In this document: one piece after another, positions 6,577-13,736 of the stretch
Layout of the letters: each line of letters opens with the position of its first letter
Position numbering within the stretch: position 1 is the first letter of the stretch
Source: Deltaproteobacteria bacterium
GTDB taxonomy: Bacteria; Desulfobacterota; Dissulfuribacteria; Dissulfuribacterales; QOAL01
DNA length: 16,058 bases
Assembly: GCA_027068235.1 (NCBI GenBank)
Contig: JAMOUE010000054.1
Location: 1 to 16,058, forward strand
Direction of reading: 5' to 3'
Notes under the pieces: generated by a model
The model's database searches: none
What the model was told of the DNA's origin: nothing
What the model saw: only the letters and a program-made list of their open reading frames with translations
Translations under genes and position numbers: made by a program

Positions 6577-8964
6577 CTACTTTTCAATGCCAATCGCCTT
6601 TTTAGCCCTACGCATCCAATTATTTCTTTCAGCCTGAGGCAAAAATATTACAAACTTGCCCATGGCTCTTTGAACGCCCATAAAATCTATTAAAAAATTG
6701 TAAACAGCATTTGCCGCATTTAGTTCTGCATTGAGATATTGGCTCTGGGCATCCAAAAGGTCGATGATTGTCTTTATGCCATGTACATAGGAATCTGTTA
6801 CTAGTTCTAGATTCTTTTTGGCTGCAAGGGCTGCCTCTCTGGTTAAACTTATTGAGGGATAGGAGGCCCTTGTCCTGTTAATTGCTGCCAAGACATCTTG
6901 AATAATAAGCTCTGCTGCCGCATTTCTATCAATCCTAAGCCTTGCAAGTTCTCGCTCAAGCCTGCTTGCCTTTGCTGCAGTTTTACCTCCTTCAAACAAA
7001 GGAATTCTGGCAAATACGCCTATGTTCCAATCGGTATCGTCAAAACGAGTCCCCTCCCTTCTGCCATGACCATCTTCTGAAAGGTACTGATCCACTTTCC
7101 ACTCTACAGTGAAGTCAGGCAGCCAAAGTTCTCGCTTTGCACCCTTTGCTAGCCTGGCTTTGGCCTTTATAGCCTCGTCAAAACCCTTTAGTTCAGGCCT
7201 TATTGTAACGGCTTGCCTTGCCGCAAACTTCTTAAACTTCCTGAGAAGCAAAGGATTTTCCATTAGTTTCAGATAAAATCTGTCTCCCATGATAAAAAGG
7301 GGATCTTCAAGGTTGGCCTCTTGAGGCACAAAGGCCTCATCCAATGGCCTGTGAAGAATACGATTAAGTGCCTCCATGGCATCCATGGTTTCAGACTCTT
7401 TATAAAGCACTTCGCGGCTGTCATTGGCAAACTTTGATTGCCATCTATAAACCTCGTCCGGCCCTGCAGCGCCTGTATTAACCTTAATACGGGCACGTTC
7501 AAGATTGGCCCGTGTAAGTTTGAGATTCTCCTTGTATATCCGCTCAATGGTCCTTGCACGAAGCACGTTCAAATATGCTACAGAGGCATCATAAGTGACA
7601 TCCAATCTCACCCTTTCCTTATTCATCTGCCTTGCCTGCTGCAGATGCTCCTCTGCAGTATAATTTGCCCATTTCTTCTCAGAATATAGCAAGATGGAAC
7701 CACCTGCGGTCCCAGTCCATGCTCGCTCAGGAGTAAGTCCTCCACCTGCCCTGGCTCTATCTTGATCAACCGCTCTATAACCTGTACCTATATCAATCCT
7801 TGGCAAAAGATCTGCCATTTTCTCTTTTACAGCATGTTTACCAGCCTCCACATTGACTCTTGCTGATTCAAGCTGAAGATTAGACGAAATGGCCTCCTCT
7901 ACTGCTTTTGCTATATTAAGACTTCTTCCCTTATCTTCCTTCTCATTAAGGATATTGGCCTTTGTAAGAAGAATCAGGTTGGGATATACTCCAAGCCTCC
8001 TAGCAGAAGCCATATTTATGACAAGCTCTCTACTACCCTCAAAGGATACCTTTGATTTGGAAACTGCCCCTTCATGGATCAGATCAAGAAGGGCCACTGC
8101 AGTCCTTCTTGCTAGCACCTCTTGTTTATCCAGTGGCTCAAGACCTGCAACAAGTCCAATTTTTACCTGGGAACTATCCCAAAGAGCAAAGCCTGCTATC
8201 TTTCTATCCAGTAGCCCTTTAATAAACCTTTCCTTTTCTTCATCATCCATATGCCATAAAGGCCCTACAAACACTGCCTGGGTACCTTTGGGGATCTTGT
8301 TTAAGGTCTCATCTGCCAACTCTGTTGCCTCGACCAAAATAACCTCAAGACCATGCCTCTGGGCTAGGGTATGAACCTGTGCTTTTAATCCCTTGATCCC
8401 TTTTATCTCACGTTCATCTAAGACGATGGCACCTTTGACAAAGGGCACGATCTTCTTAAATGTCTCTATGTCCCTATCTAGCTGATAGAGGCTATCGACG
8501 TAGAGAAAATTGGGTATTACAGCCCCGTTTAATAGATTTTTGTCATCATTGAGGACACAACTAGCTACAAATGGAGAAATTACAGGTTTGGGTATGGAAC
8601 TAAATGACAAGAGCTGGCTGGAAGAAACCACTCCTATTGCCAATATTACATCTGGCACATCTTTTGAGAACAGCCTCAAAAGGGCCCTTCTTGCACCAGA
8701 GGCTGTATCATTACCTGAAAGGGTCCAACGAGAGGAAAAGACCGCCCTATAATAAGGCCTAAGTGATTCTTGCAACTGCCTTTTATAAAGTGTTACCAGT
8801 TCCTTATCACCCTTAGTGGAACCATCTGTTACAAAACCAATGCGAACAGTCTTTGGCTTGTCGAGGTTTATGTTACACTTGGCTGCAGAAACCGCTGCCA
8901 ACCCTAAGCTGGCAAGCATCACAATGGATATAAAACAAAGGGATAAATTCAATAACCTTGTCAT
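6577..8964 (-). CDS. TolC-family outer-membrane channel fused to an ABC substrate-binding-like domain
   Basis: The protein has 795 residues from the ATG at 8964, far above the usual 420-500 for TolC-family proteins. A signal peptide (MTRLLNLSLCF..., cleavage near AAVSAA at about 23-28) is followed by a domain at about 38-335. That domain resembles the periplasmic ABC substrate-binding proteins of the TrpX/COG2984 type: VRIGFVTDG, DVILAIGVVSSSQ, KPVISPFVAS, AVFVGPLWHMDD, IAGFALWDSSQVKIGLVAG and RRLGVYPN. Two outer-membrane efflux protein repeats follow at about 350-560 and 580-775. Each repeat contains a strand segment (WTGTAGGSILLYSEKKWA near 416; WNIGVFARIPLFEGGKTAA near 646) and long helices. 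The channel probably docks on the RND pump encoded just upstream. A GTG at 8985 would give a GTGA overlap with the pump gene, but the ATG has GGAG at an ideal spacing and gives a normal signal peptide. I infer that the extra domain sits in the periplasm; its ligand is unknown. Confidence 0.88.
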   Translation of the reverse strand: MTRLLNLSLCFISIVMLASLGLAAVSAAKCNINLDKPKTVRIGFVTDGSTKGDKELVTLYKRQLQESLRPYYRAVFSSRWTLSGNDTASGARRALLRLFSKDVPDVILAIGVVSSSQLLSFSSIPKPVISPFVASCVLNDDKNLLNGAVIPNFLYVDSLYQLDRDIETFKKIVPFVKGAIVLDEREIKGIKGLKAQVHTLAQRHGLEVILVEATELADETLNKIPKGTQAVFVGPLWHMDDEEKERFIKGLLDRKIAGFALWDSSQVKIGLVAGLEPLDKQEVLARRTAVALLDLIHEGAVSKSKVSFEGSRELVINMASARRLGVYPNLILLTKANILNEKEDKGRSLNIAKAVEEAISSNLQLESARVNVEAGKHAVKEKMADLLPRIDIGTGYRAVDQDRARAGGGLTPERAWTGTAGGSILLYSEKKWANYTAEEHLQQARQMNKERVRLDVTYDASVAYLNVLRARTIERIYKENLKLTRANLERARIKVNTGAAGPDEVYRWQSKFANDSREVLYKESETMDAMEALNRILHRPLDEAFVPQEANLEDPLFIMGDRFYLKLMENPLLLRKFKKFAARQAVTIRPELKGFDEAIKAKARLAKGAKRELWLPDFTVEWKVDQYLSEDGHGRREGTRFDDTDWNIGVFARIPLFEGGKTAAKASRLERELARLRIDRNAAAELIIQDVLAAINRTRASYPSISLTREAALAAKKNLELVTDSYVHGIKTIIDLLDAQSQYLNAELNAANAVYNFLIDFMGVQRAMGKFVIFLPQAERNNWMRRAKKAIGIEK

Positions 8965-8970
8965 AGTTTT

Positions 8971-8974
8971 CTCC
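8971..8974 (-). promoter_or_regulatory. Ribosome-binding site deciding the channel gene start
   Basis: GGAG on the minus strand lies six bases before the ATG at 8964. The longer GTG start at 8985 has no comparable site. This favours an encoded protein that begins directly with its signal peptide, seven residues shorter than the longest frame. Confidence 0.6.
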
Positions 8975-8981
8975 AAAGGCT

Positions 8982-11900
8982 TCACTTTATCTTGAAGAAG
9001 GTTGCATAAAGCACAGGGACAAAGACGAGCGTAAGCACTGTGGCAAAACCGAGTCCAAAGACGATTGTCACTGCCATAGATACAAAGAAAGCGTCTTGAA
9101 AAAGCGGGATCATTCCCATCATAGTGGTCAGGGCTGCCATCATAACCGGCTGCATCCTTGAAACTCCAGACTCCACAATGGCATCTAGACCCTTCATGCC
9201 AGCCCTGATGTTGATATCTATCTGATCTATAAGCACTAATGCATTTTTTATGAGCATACCCGAAAGACTCATCAATCCAAGGAGCGCCATGAATCCAAAA
9301 GGCTGTTTAAGAAGTAGAAGTCCGGCAGTTACTCCAATTAGGGCAAGTGGCACAGTAAGCCAAATTATAAGCGGTTGTCTGAAGGCATTGAACATACAGA
9401 TTACAATAAGGACCATCATGCCAAAGTATATGGGAATATTTGCAGCAAGCTGCTTTTGGGAGTCTGAGGAATCTTCCAGCTCACCACCCCAAGCAATAAA
9501 GTAGCCTGGCCGTCCTTTTAAGGGAATTATATCGTCATACTTTATTGGAATGGTTGAAGCCGTCCACTTCTCATCACTTTCTAGCGGCCTTCCTCTATAT
9601 GCTACAAGGTCTACGCCAAGTGCTTGCTCTATCTTTGGCTTGACCCTAGCCATGAGCTCTGCAGGCAGCTCTTGTCTGGGATCGGCATGTATCTTTAGCA
9701 TCTGCCTCCTGTGCCACCTAGACAACCTGGCATTCTCCCACCTAGTTTCAAGGCCGTTCAAAACCTGAAGAATTGGGACATATTTTTGGGCCATCGGACT
9801 AAATAGCTGAATCTCTTTAAGATCTTCAATGGCGTCCCTCTCTTCATCCGGAGCCCTTGCAATTATTGGCAAAAGATTAACCCCTTCCCTATAAACACCA
9901 GTAGTCTTACCTGAAAAGTTGGCCTCTATAGCCTGGGCCACCATAGGACGTGTTATACCCAGTGCCATGGCCCTATCTTCTGCGATTATGGGCACAGGCA
10001 CCTTGACCTTTTCACCCCATTCTGTCCTTACAGCCTTTGCATTCTCCTGCCTTAATATCTTCACGGCCTTTTCTGCAAGGGCCCGTAAGACCTCTGGATC
10101 GTCACCATTGATTCTAAGCTGTATCTTACCGCCATTGGCAGGCCCAAGGTTAAATTTCTTAACGTTAATGACAGCATCTGGGAACATTAGCTCCAACTCT
10201 TTTTGAAAACGCGGCTGCATCTCGTCTATCTTTCTGTAGTCATCCACAGAAACGAGAATGCTTGCATACTGGTTGGCAGCTTCCACCGGCACCCCATAGG
10301 TAAGAAGAAAACGCGGATGACCGCCTCCTATGGCTGAGGCGACCTGTGTTATTCCCTCCTTTTTCATCAGATACTCTTCTATCTTTTTGACCTTTTTGGA
10401 GGTCTCATCTATATGGATTCCCTCTCTAAAAAAACATTCTACCATGAATTGAGGCCTGGTAGAGGCTGGGAAAAACAACTGTTTGACAAAACCAAACCCG
10501 TAAACAGAAAGGGCAAAAAGTCCAACTACGATACCAATGGTGACCCACCTGTAACGAATGGCACCGTTTAGGAACTTTCTGTAAATCTGATAAAATTTTC
10601 CTCCATAAGCATCAGAGCCTCCGTCTCCCTTAGCCTTGTCCTTCTTCCCCATTATGAACTGTTTAGTAACCAAGGGGGTAGTAGTCACAGCAGTTATCCA
10701 GCTAAGGGACAAAGAGATGAGAATCACGTAATAAAGGGACTGGCAATATTCACCAGTTGAATTTGACATGCCCCCAATGGAAGCAAAGGCCATAATTGCA
10801 ACTGCTGTTGCTGCAAGCAGTGGCATGGCATTTTGGCCTACAACATCTTTTGCAGCCTCTAACCCATCCATGCCTTGCTGCATCTTCACCTTCATGCCAT
10901 CCACCACCACAATGGCATTATCAACAAGCATTCCAAGGGCTATGATCAAGGCTCCCAAGGAAATCCGTTCCAAGGTGATATGGTAGTAGCCCATAACTAC
11001 AAAGGTGGCTGCTATTGTAAGAATGAGAATAAACCCGATGATAATGCCTGCTCTCACCCCCATAAATATGGCCAACACCACAATGACAATGGCTACGGAC
11101 TCGAGCAAATTAACAACAAAACCATTTACTGCCTTGGTAACACTTTTGGATTGCATGGCTATCTCGACAAGCTCCATGCCAATTGGAATCTGTCCTTGAA
11201 GCTCGTCAAGACGCTTTAAAACTGCATTGCCCATGGTAACGGCATTCCCGCCGAGGACGGTGGAGATGGCAATCCCTATCCCTTCCTTTCCATCGACCCT
11301 AAGGATCTTGGTTGGAGGCTCAACATAGCCACGTTTTATTGTGGCAACATCTCGCAAATAGATGAGACGCCCATTCTTAGAGGTAAGGAAGAGGTTTCCA
11401 AAATCTTTTTCAGACTTGAACTCGCCTGTAGGATTAATGGCAAGATATTGGGGCCCAAACTTTATGCGGCCAGAATCCACTGCAAGATTCTTTGCCTTTA
11501 AGGCATTAAATATATCTTGGCGTGTGATTCCAAGTGCGGCCATCTTGGAACGAGACATCTCAACATAAATAGCCTCTTTTCTTACACCAAAGAGCTCTAT
11601 CTTTTTGACGTCTTGAACCACCAAAAGTTCCCTTTGAAGAAGATCAGCAACATCCTTTAATTCTGCAAAGCTGAATCCATCTCCTACCAAAGCGAAATAA
11701 ACTCCAAAGACGTCTCCAAAGGCATCATTTACGGTAATCGGACCTGCGCCAGGAGGCAGCTCTCTTTCATGGTCCCCCATACGCCGTCTTAACTCATCCC
11801 ACACTTGGGGCAAGTCATTCTTTCTGTACTTATCCTTTATAATGACATGGACCAAAGACATGCCCCTAGAGGAATAAGACTCCACCCGCTTGAGTTGTCC

Positions 11901-12122
11901 CATCTCCTGACAGGCCTTTTCGATGATCTCAGTAACCTCTTCCTGCACCTCTTTGGGAGAGGCACCGGGGTAAGGAGTAAGAATAACAGCCTCTTTTATG
12001 GCAAATTCAGGGTCTTCAAGGCGTGGCAACCCCATATAGGCAAAATAGCCGAGAAACAACATGACCACTGTAAGGGTCCACGTAATGACATTTTTCTTAA
12101 TGGCGAATTCGGCTATATTCAT
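8982..12122 (-). CDS. RND-family efflux pump, inner-membrane permease (AcrB-like)
   Basis: This 1046-residue proton-driven exporter is the length expected of AcrB relatives. It starts with a cytoplasmic stub and the first helix (about 11-31), then a large periplasmic loop (about 32-335). A cluster of helices (about 336-500), a second periplasmic loop and a final helix cluster (about 870-1046) follow. This is the duplicated 12-helix RND plan. In helix 4 the motif is ALGMLVDNAIVVVDGM, so the two aspartates of AcrB (D407/D408) appear as D401 and N402. In helix 10 the lysine of SGMLIKNALVLID (K959) is conserved. It probably exports hydrophobic or amphiphilic compounds through the adaptor and channel encoded on either side. 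The ATG follows the adaptor stop codon by two bases, with GAGGG upstream, so translation is likely coupled. Substrate cannot be read from the sequence. Confidence 0.95.
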   Translation of the reverse strand: MNIAEFAIKKNVITWTLTVVMLFLGYFAYMGLPRLEDPEFAIKEAVILTPYPGASPKEVQEEVTEIIEKACQEMGQLKRVESYSSRGMSLVHVIIKDKYRKNDLPQVWDELRRRMGDHERELPPGAGPITVNDAFGDVFGVYFALVGDGFSFAELKDVADLLQRELLVVQDVKKIELFGVRKEAIYVEMSRSKMAALGITRQDIFNALKAKNLAVDSGRIKFGPQYLAINPTGEFKSEKDFGNLFLTSKNGRLIYLRDVATIKRGYVEPPTKILRVDGKEGIGIAISTVLGGNAVTMGNAVLKRLDELQGQIPIGMELVEIAMQSKSVTKAVNGFVVNLLESVAIVIVVLAIFMGVRAGIIIGFILILTIAATFVVMGYYHITLERISLGALIIALGMLVDNAIVVVDGMKVKMQQGMDGLEAAKDVVGQNAMPLLAATAVAIMAFASIGGMSNSTGEYCQSLYYVILISLSLSWITAVTTTPLVTKQFIMGKKDKAKGDGGSDAYGGKFYQIYRKFLNGAIRYRWVTIGIVVGLFALSVYGFGFVKQLFFPASTRPQFMVECFFREGIHIDETSKKVKKIEEYLMKKEGITQVASAIGGGHPRFLLTYGVPVEAANQYASILVSVDDYRKIDEMQPRFQKELELMFPDAVINVKKFNLGPANGGKIQLRINGDDPEVLRALAEKAVKILRQENAKAVRTEWGEKVKVPVPIIAEDRAMALGITRPMVAQAIEANFSGKTTGVYREGVNLLPIIARAPDEERDAIEDLKEIQLFSPMAQKYVPILQVLNGLETRWENARLSRWHRRQMLKIHADPRQELPAELMARVKPKIEQALGVDLVAYRGRPLESDEKWTASTIPIKYDDIIPLKGRPGYFIAWGGELEDSSDSQKQLAANIPIYFGMMVLIVICMFNAFRQPLIIWLTVPLALIGVTAGLLLLKQPFGFMALLGLMSLSGMLIKNALVLIDQIDINIRAGMKGLDAIVESGVSRMQPVMMAALTTMMGMIPLFQDAFFVSMAVTIVFGLGFATVLTLVFVPVLYATFFKIK

Positions 12123-12124
12123 AC

Positions 12125-13222
12125 TCAGATACCCTCTCGCTGCTTCTCCCAGGGTCTAACCTTCATCCCATCTGCAAGTTTTGCAACCCCTGCAATTACT
12201 ATGGTTTCACCAGGCTTGAGACCATCTGTCACCCTTATGCAACAAGAATCCTTCAGACTTCCAACGCTTACAAAGCGCCTATGCACAACTCCAGCCTTTT
12301 CATCCAAGACCCAGACATAAGGCTTGTCTCCTGGGGCATCCAGCACAGCAAGGGCTGGAACAATTATCTCTAAACCCTTTTGGTTCCGGAACGAGGCTGT
12401 TACTGTGGCAGTCATACCCGGAAGTATGGAAGCCCCTTCTGGACTTGCCATAACAAAGACAACTTCATAGGTTTGCGTAGCAGGATCTGCTTCGGTGGAA
12501 TACTCCTTTATCTCAAGAGGAAACTCCTTTCCTGGGATGGATTCAAAAGAGACAGAAACCTTGTCTGCACTATTATCTTTGAGGGCTGCCATTATGAGCT
12601 CTGGAACATTAACTACAATCTCTATCTTGGAGATATCCTGGAGAGAGGCAATGGGCTCTTTGGCCTTGACCTTGTAAAAATTTTCTACGTATCTCTTTGC
12701 AATCACTCCATCAAATGGAGCGGTTAGGGTTGTATCACAAAGTGCATTCTTGGCATCCTCCAACCTAGCCTTGGCCACATCCCTTGCTGCCAAGTAACGG
12801 TCAAAGTCTGCTTTTGAAACCTGCCTCTTGGCATATAGTTCTTTATAACGCCGAAACTGCTGCTCTGCTTCCCTGTAACGCGCCAAGGCCTCTTTTACAG
12901 CAATACGAAAATCTCTTGGATCTATCTGGGCGATAAGATCTCCTTTCCTAACGTATTGCCCCTCTTCAATAGGAAGCTCCACAAGGGGTCCTGAAACCTT
13001 GAATGACAATATGGCCCGTCTACTCGCCCTTACCACGCCTGGGAAGCCCTGAGTTAAGATCTGTGCGGTATCCTTTACCTTCATAATCTTAACAGGCCTT
13101 ATAACGTCATGTTTTTTCTGAGGTTCCTGTTGATTACAGGAAAAGAGAAAGAGACATAAAAAAAACATTACATTTATTATCCCAAACCTTCTCGACGTGA
13201 CGAATATTAATTCTGTATCCAT
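12125..13222 (-). CDS. RND efflux periplasmic adaptor (membrane fusion protein), lipoprotein
   Basis: This 365-residue adaptor links an RND pump to its outer-membrane channel. The hydrophobic N-terminus ends in a lipobox LFSC with the acylated cysteine at residue 29, so it is predicted to be lipid-anchored in the periplasm. The order of domains is typical. A first half-lipoyl segment is at about 66-103 (SFKVSGPLVELPIEEGQYVRKGDLI). A coiled-coil hairpin at about 104-160 is rich in Ala, Arg, Glu and Lys. The second lipoyl half is at about 161-195 (TLTAPFDGVIAKRYVE). A beta-barrel (about 197-280) and a membrane-proximal domain (about 285-360) follow. I choose ATG at 13222, which has GGGGGAG just upstream, over an in-frame TTG at 13234 that lacks a site. 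It is the first gene of the efflux operon and would be controlled by the divergent region to its right. Confidence 0.93.
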   Translation of the reverse strand: MDTELIFVTSRRFGIINVMFFLCLFLFSCNQQEPQKKHDVIRPVKIMKVKDTAQILTQGFPGVVRASRRAILSFKVSGPLVELPIEEGQYVRKGDLIAQIDPRDFRIAVKEALARYREAEQQFRRYKELYAKRQVSKADFDRYLAARDVAKARLEDAKNALCDTTLTAPFDGVIAKRYVENFYKVKAKEPIASLQDISKIEIVVNVPELIMAALKDNSADKVSVSFESIPGKEFPLEIKEYSTEADPATQTYEVVFVMASPEGASILPGMTATVTASFRNQKGLEIIVPALAVLDAPGDKPYVWVLDEKAGVVHRRFVSVGSLKDSCCIRVTDGLKPGETIVIAGVAKLADGMKVRPWEKQREGI

Positions 13223-13253
13223 TACTCCCCCCAAAGGCGTATAAGTTTATAAA

Positions 13254-13282
13254 GTTATCTGGCCATAAAAAAAACAGGCCAA
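13254..13282 (-). promoter_or_regulatory. Possible proximal promoter of efflux operon
   Basis: On the minus strand, TTGGCC (13282-13277) and GATAAC (13259-13254) are 17 bases apart. Each element matches the sigma-70 consensus at four of six positions. The spacer contains a run of eight T. The same stretch is bounded by a TGGCC/GGCCA inverted repeat (13260-13281), so a hairpin or protein site is an alternative reading. Confidence 0.25.
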
Positions 13283-13310
13283 GAAATCAGCCAGTGACAA
13301 GGCAGTCACA

Positions 13311-13331
13311 TTGTTCATGAAACTGGAACAA
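13311..13331 (-). promoter_or_regulatory. Inverted repeat, possible operator
   Basis: TTGTTC (13311-13316) and GAACAA (13326-13331) form six-base inverted arms around nine bases. The site is about 90 bp upstream of the adaptor start and close to the candidate proximal promoter. Efflux operons are often controlled by TetR- or MarR-type repressors binding such sites, but no regulator gene is in the window. Confidence 0.25.
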
Positions 13332-13482
13332 TATCCATAAGGGAAAAATGTGGAAAAAACCCTAGATGTGGGGATAATCCATAAAGAACACAAGCAACCC
13401 TCATGGGCACCTGTTACCATTTCCTCACCATTAACCACTGCTCAAAGCTAAAAATGCCTATTTCAAGGCTGATTGGAGCCCT

Positions 13483-13511
13483 AATCTATTATTTAGGTGC
13501 ACCCTTGTCAA
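13483..13511 (-). promoter_or_regulatory. Candidate sigma-70 promoter reading toward the efflux operon
   Basis: On the minus strand a perfect TTGACA (13511-13506) is followed after exactly 17 bases by TAGATT (13488-13483), which matches four of six consensus positions. It is the best promoter-like match in the divergent region. Transcription would begin near 13476 and leave a 5' leader of about 250 bases before the adaptor gene. Confidence 0.4.
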
Positions 13512-13736
13512 TAAATGTGATTATCTTGTTAAGATCGGATATCCCGGCAAAATTTATGAGCTATTTCAAATTCGGCCAATCTATTCGAAAAAATATAGCC
13601 ATAAATCTTCCCAAAAAATGTTCTAAGGGATATGATATTGATTGGATTAAAGTGGTGGGGTTTTAGATGAAAATTCAAACCTATATCAGATAAAAAGTAC
13701 TCATATTTTAATAAAAGTTAAAGAAGAGAGGGAAGC

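Larger units (their letters stand above)
13223..13736. other. Divergent intergenic region
   Basis: This 514-bp region separates the minus-strand efflux operon from the plus-strand repeat-protein gene. It contains candidate minus-strand promoters and an inverted repeat, described separately. Short open frames on both strands (plus 13403-13666; minus 13247-13438) lack good ribosome-binding sites and show no family resemblance, so I do not call them genes. The right part (about 13670-13725) is very AT-rich and contains TATTTTAATAAAA, but I find no convincing -35 element there. Confidence 0.5.

Noticed and set aside
8982..8985. GTGA start-stop overlap between the pump and channel genes
   Set aside because: The GTG has no proper ribosome-binding site, whereas the ATG at 8964 has GGAG at six bases and begins a clean signal peptide.
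13247..13438. Minus-strand open frame of 63 codons that could be a leader peptide gene before the efflux operon
   Set aside because: It begins with GTG, has no well-spaced ribosome-binding site for either possible start, and the translated sequence shows no coherent character. Kept only as part of a possible leader.
13403..13666. Plus-strand open frame of 87 codons in the divergent region
   Set aside because: There is no Shine-Dalgarno before its ATG, no recognisable family, and it overlaps the best minus-strand promoter match. Probably chance.
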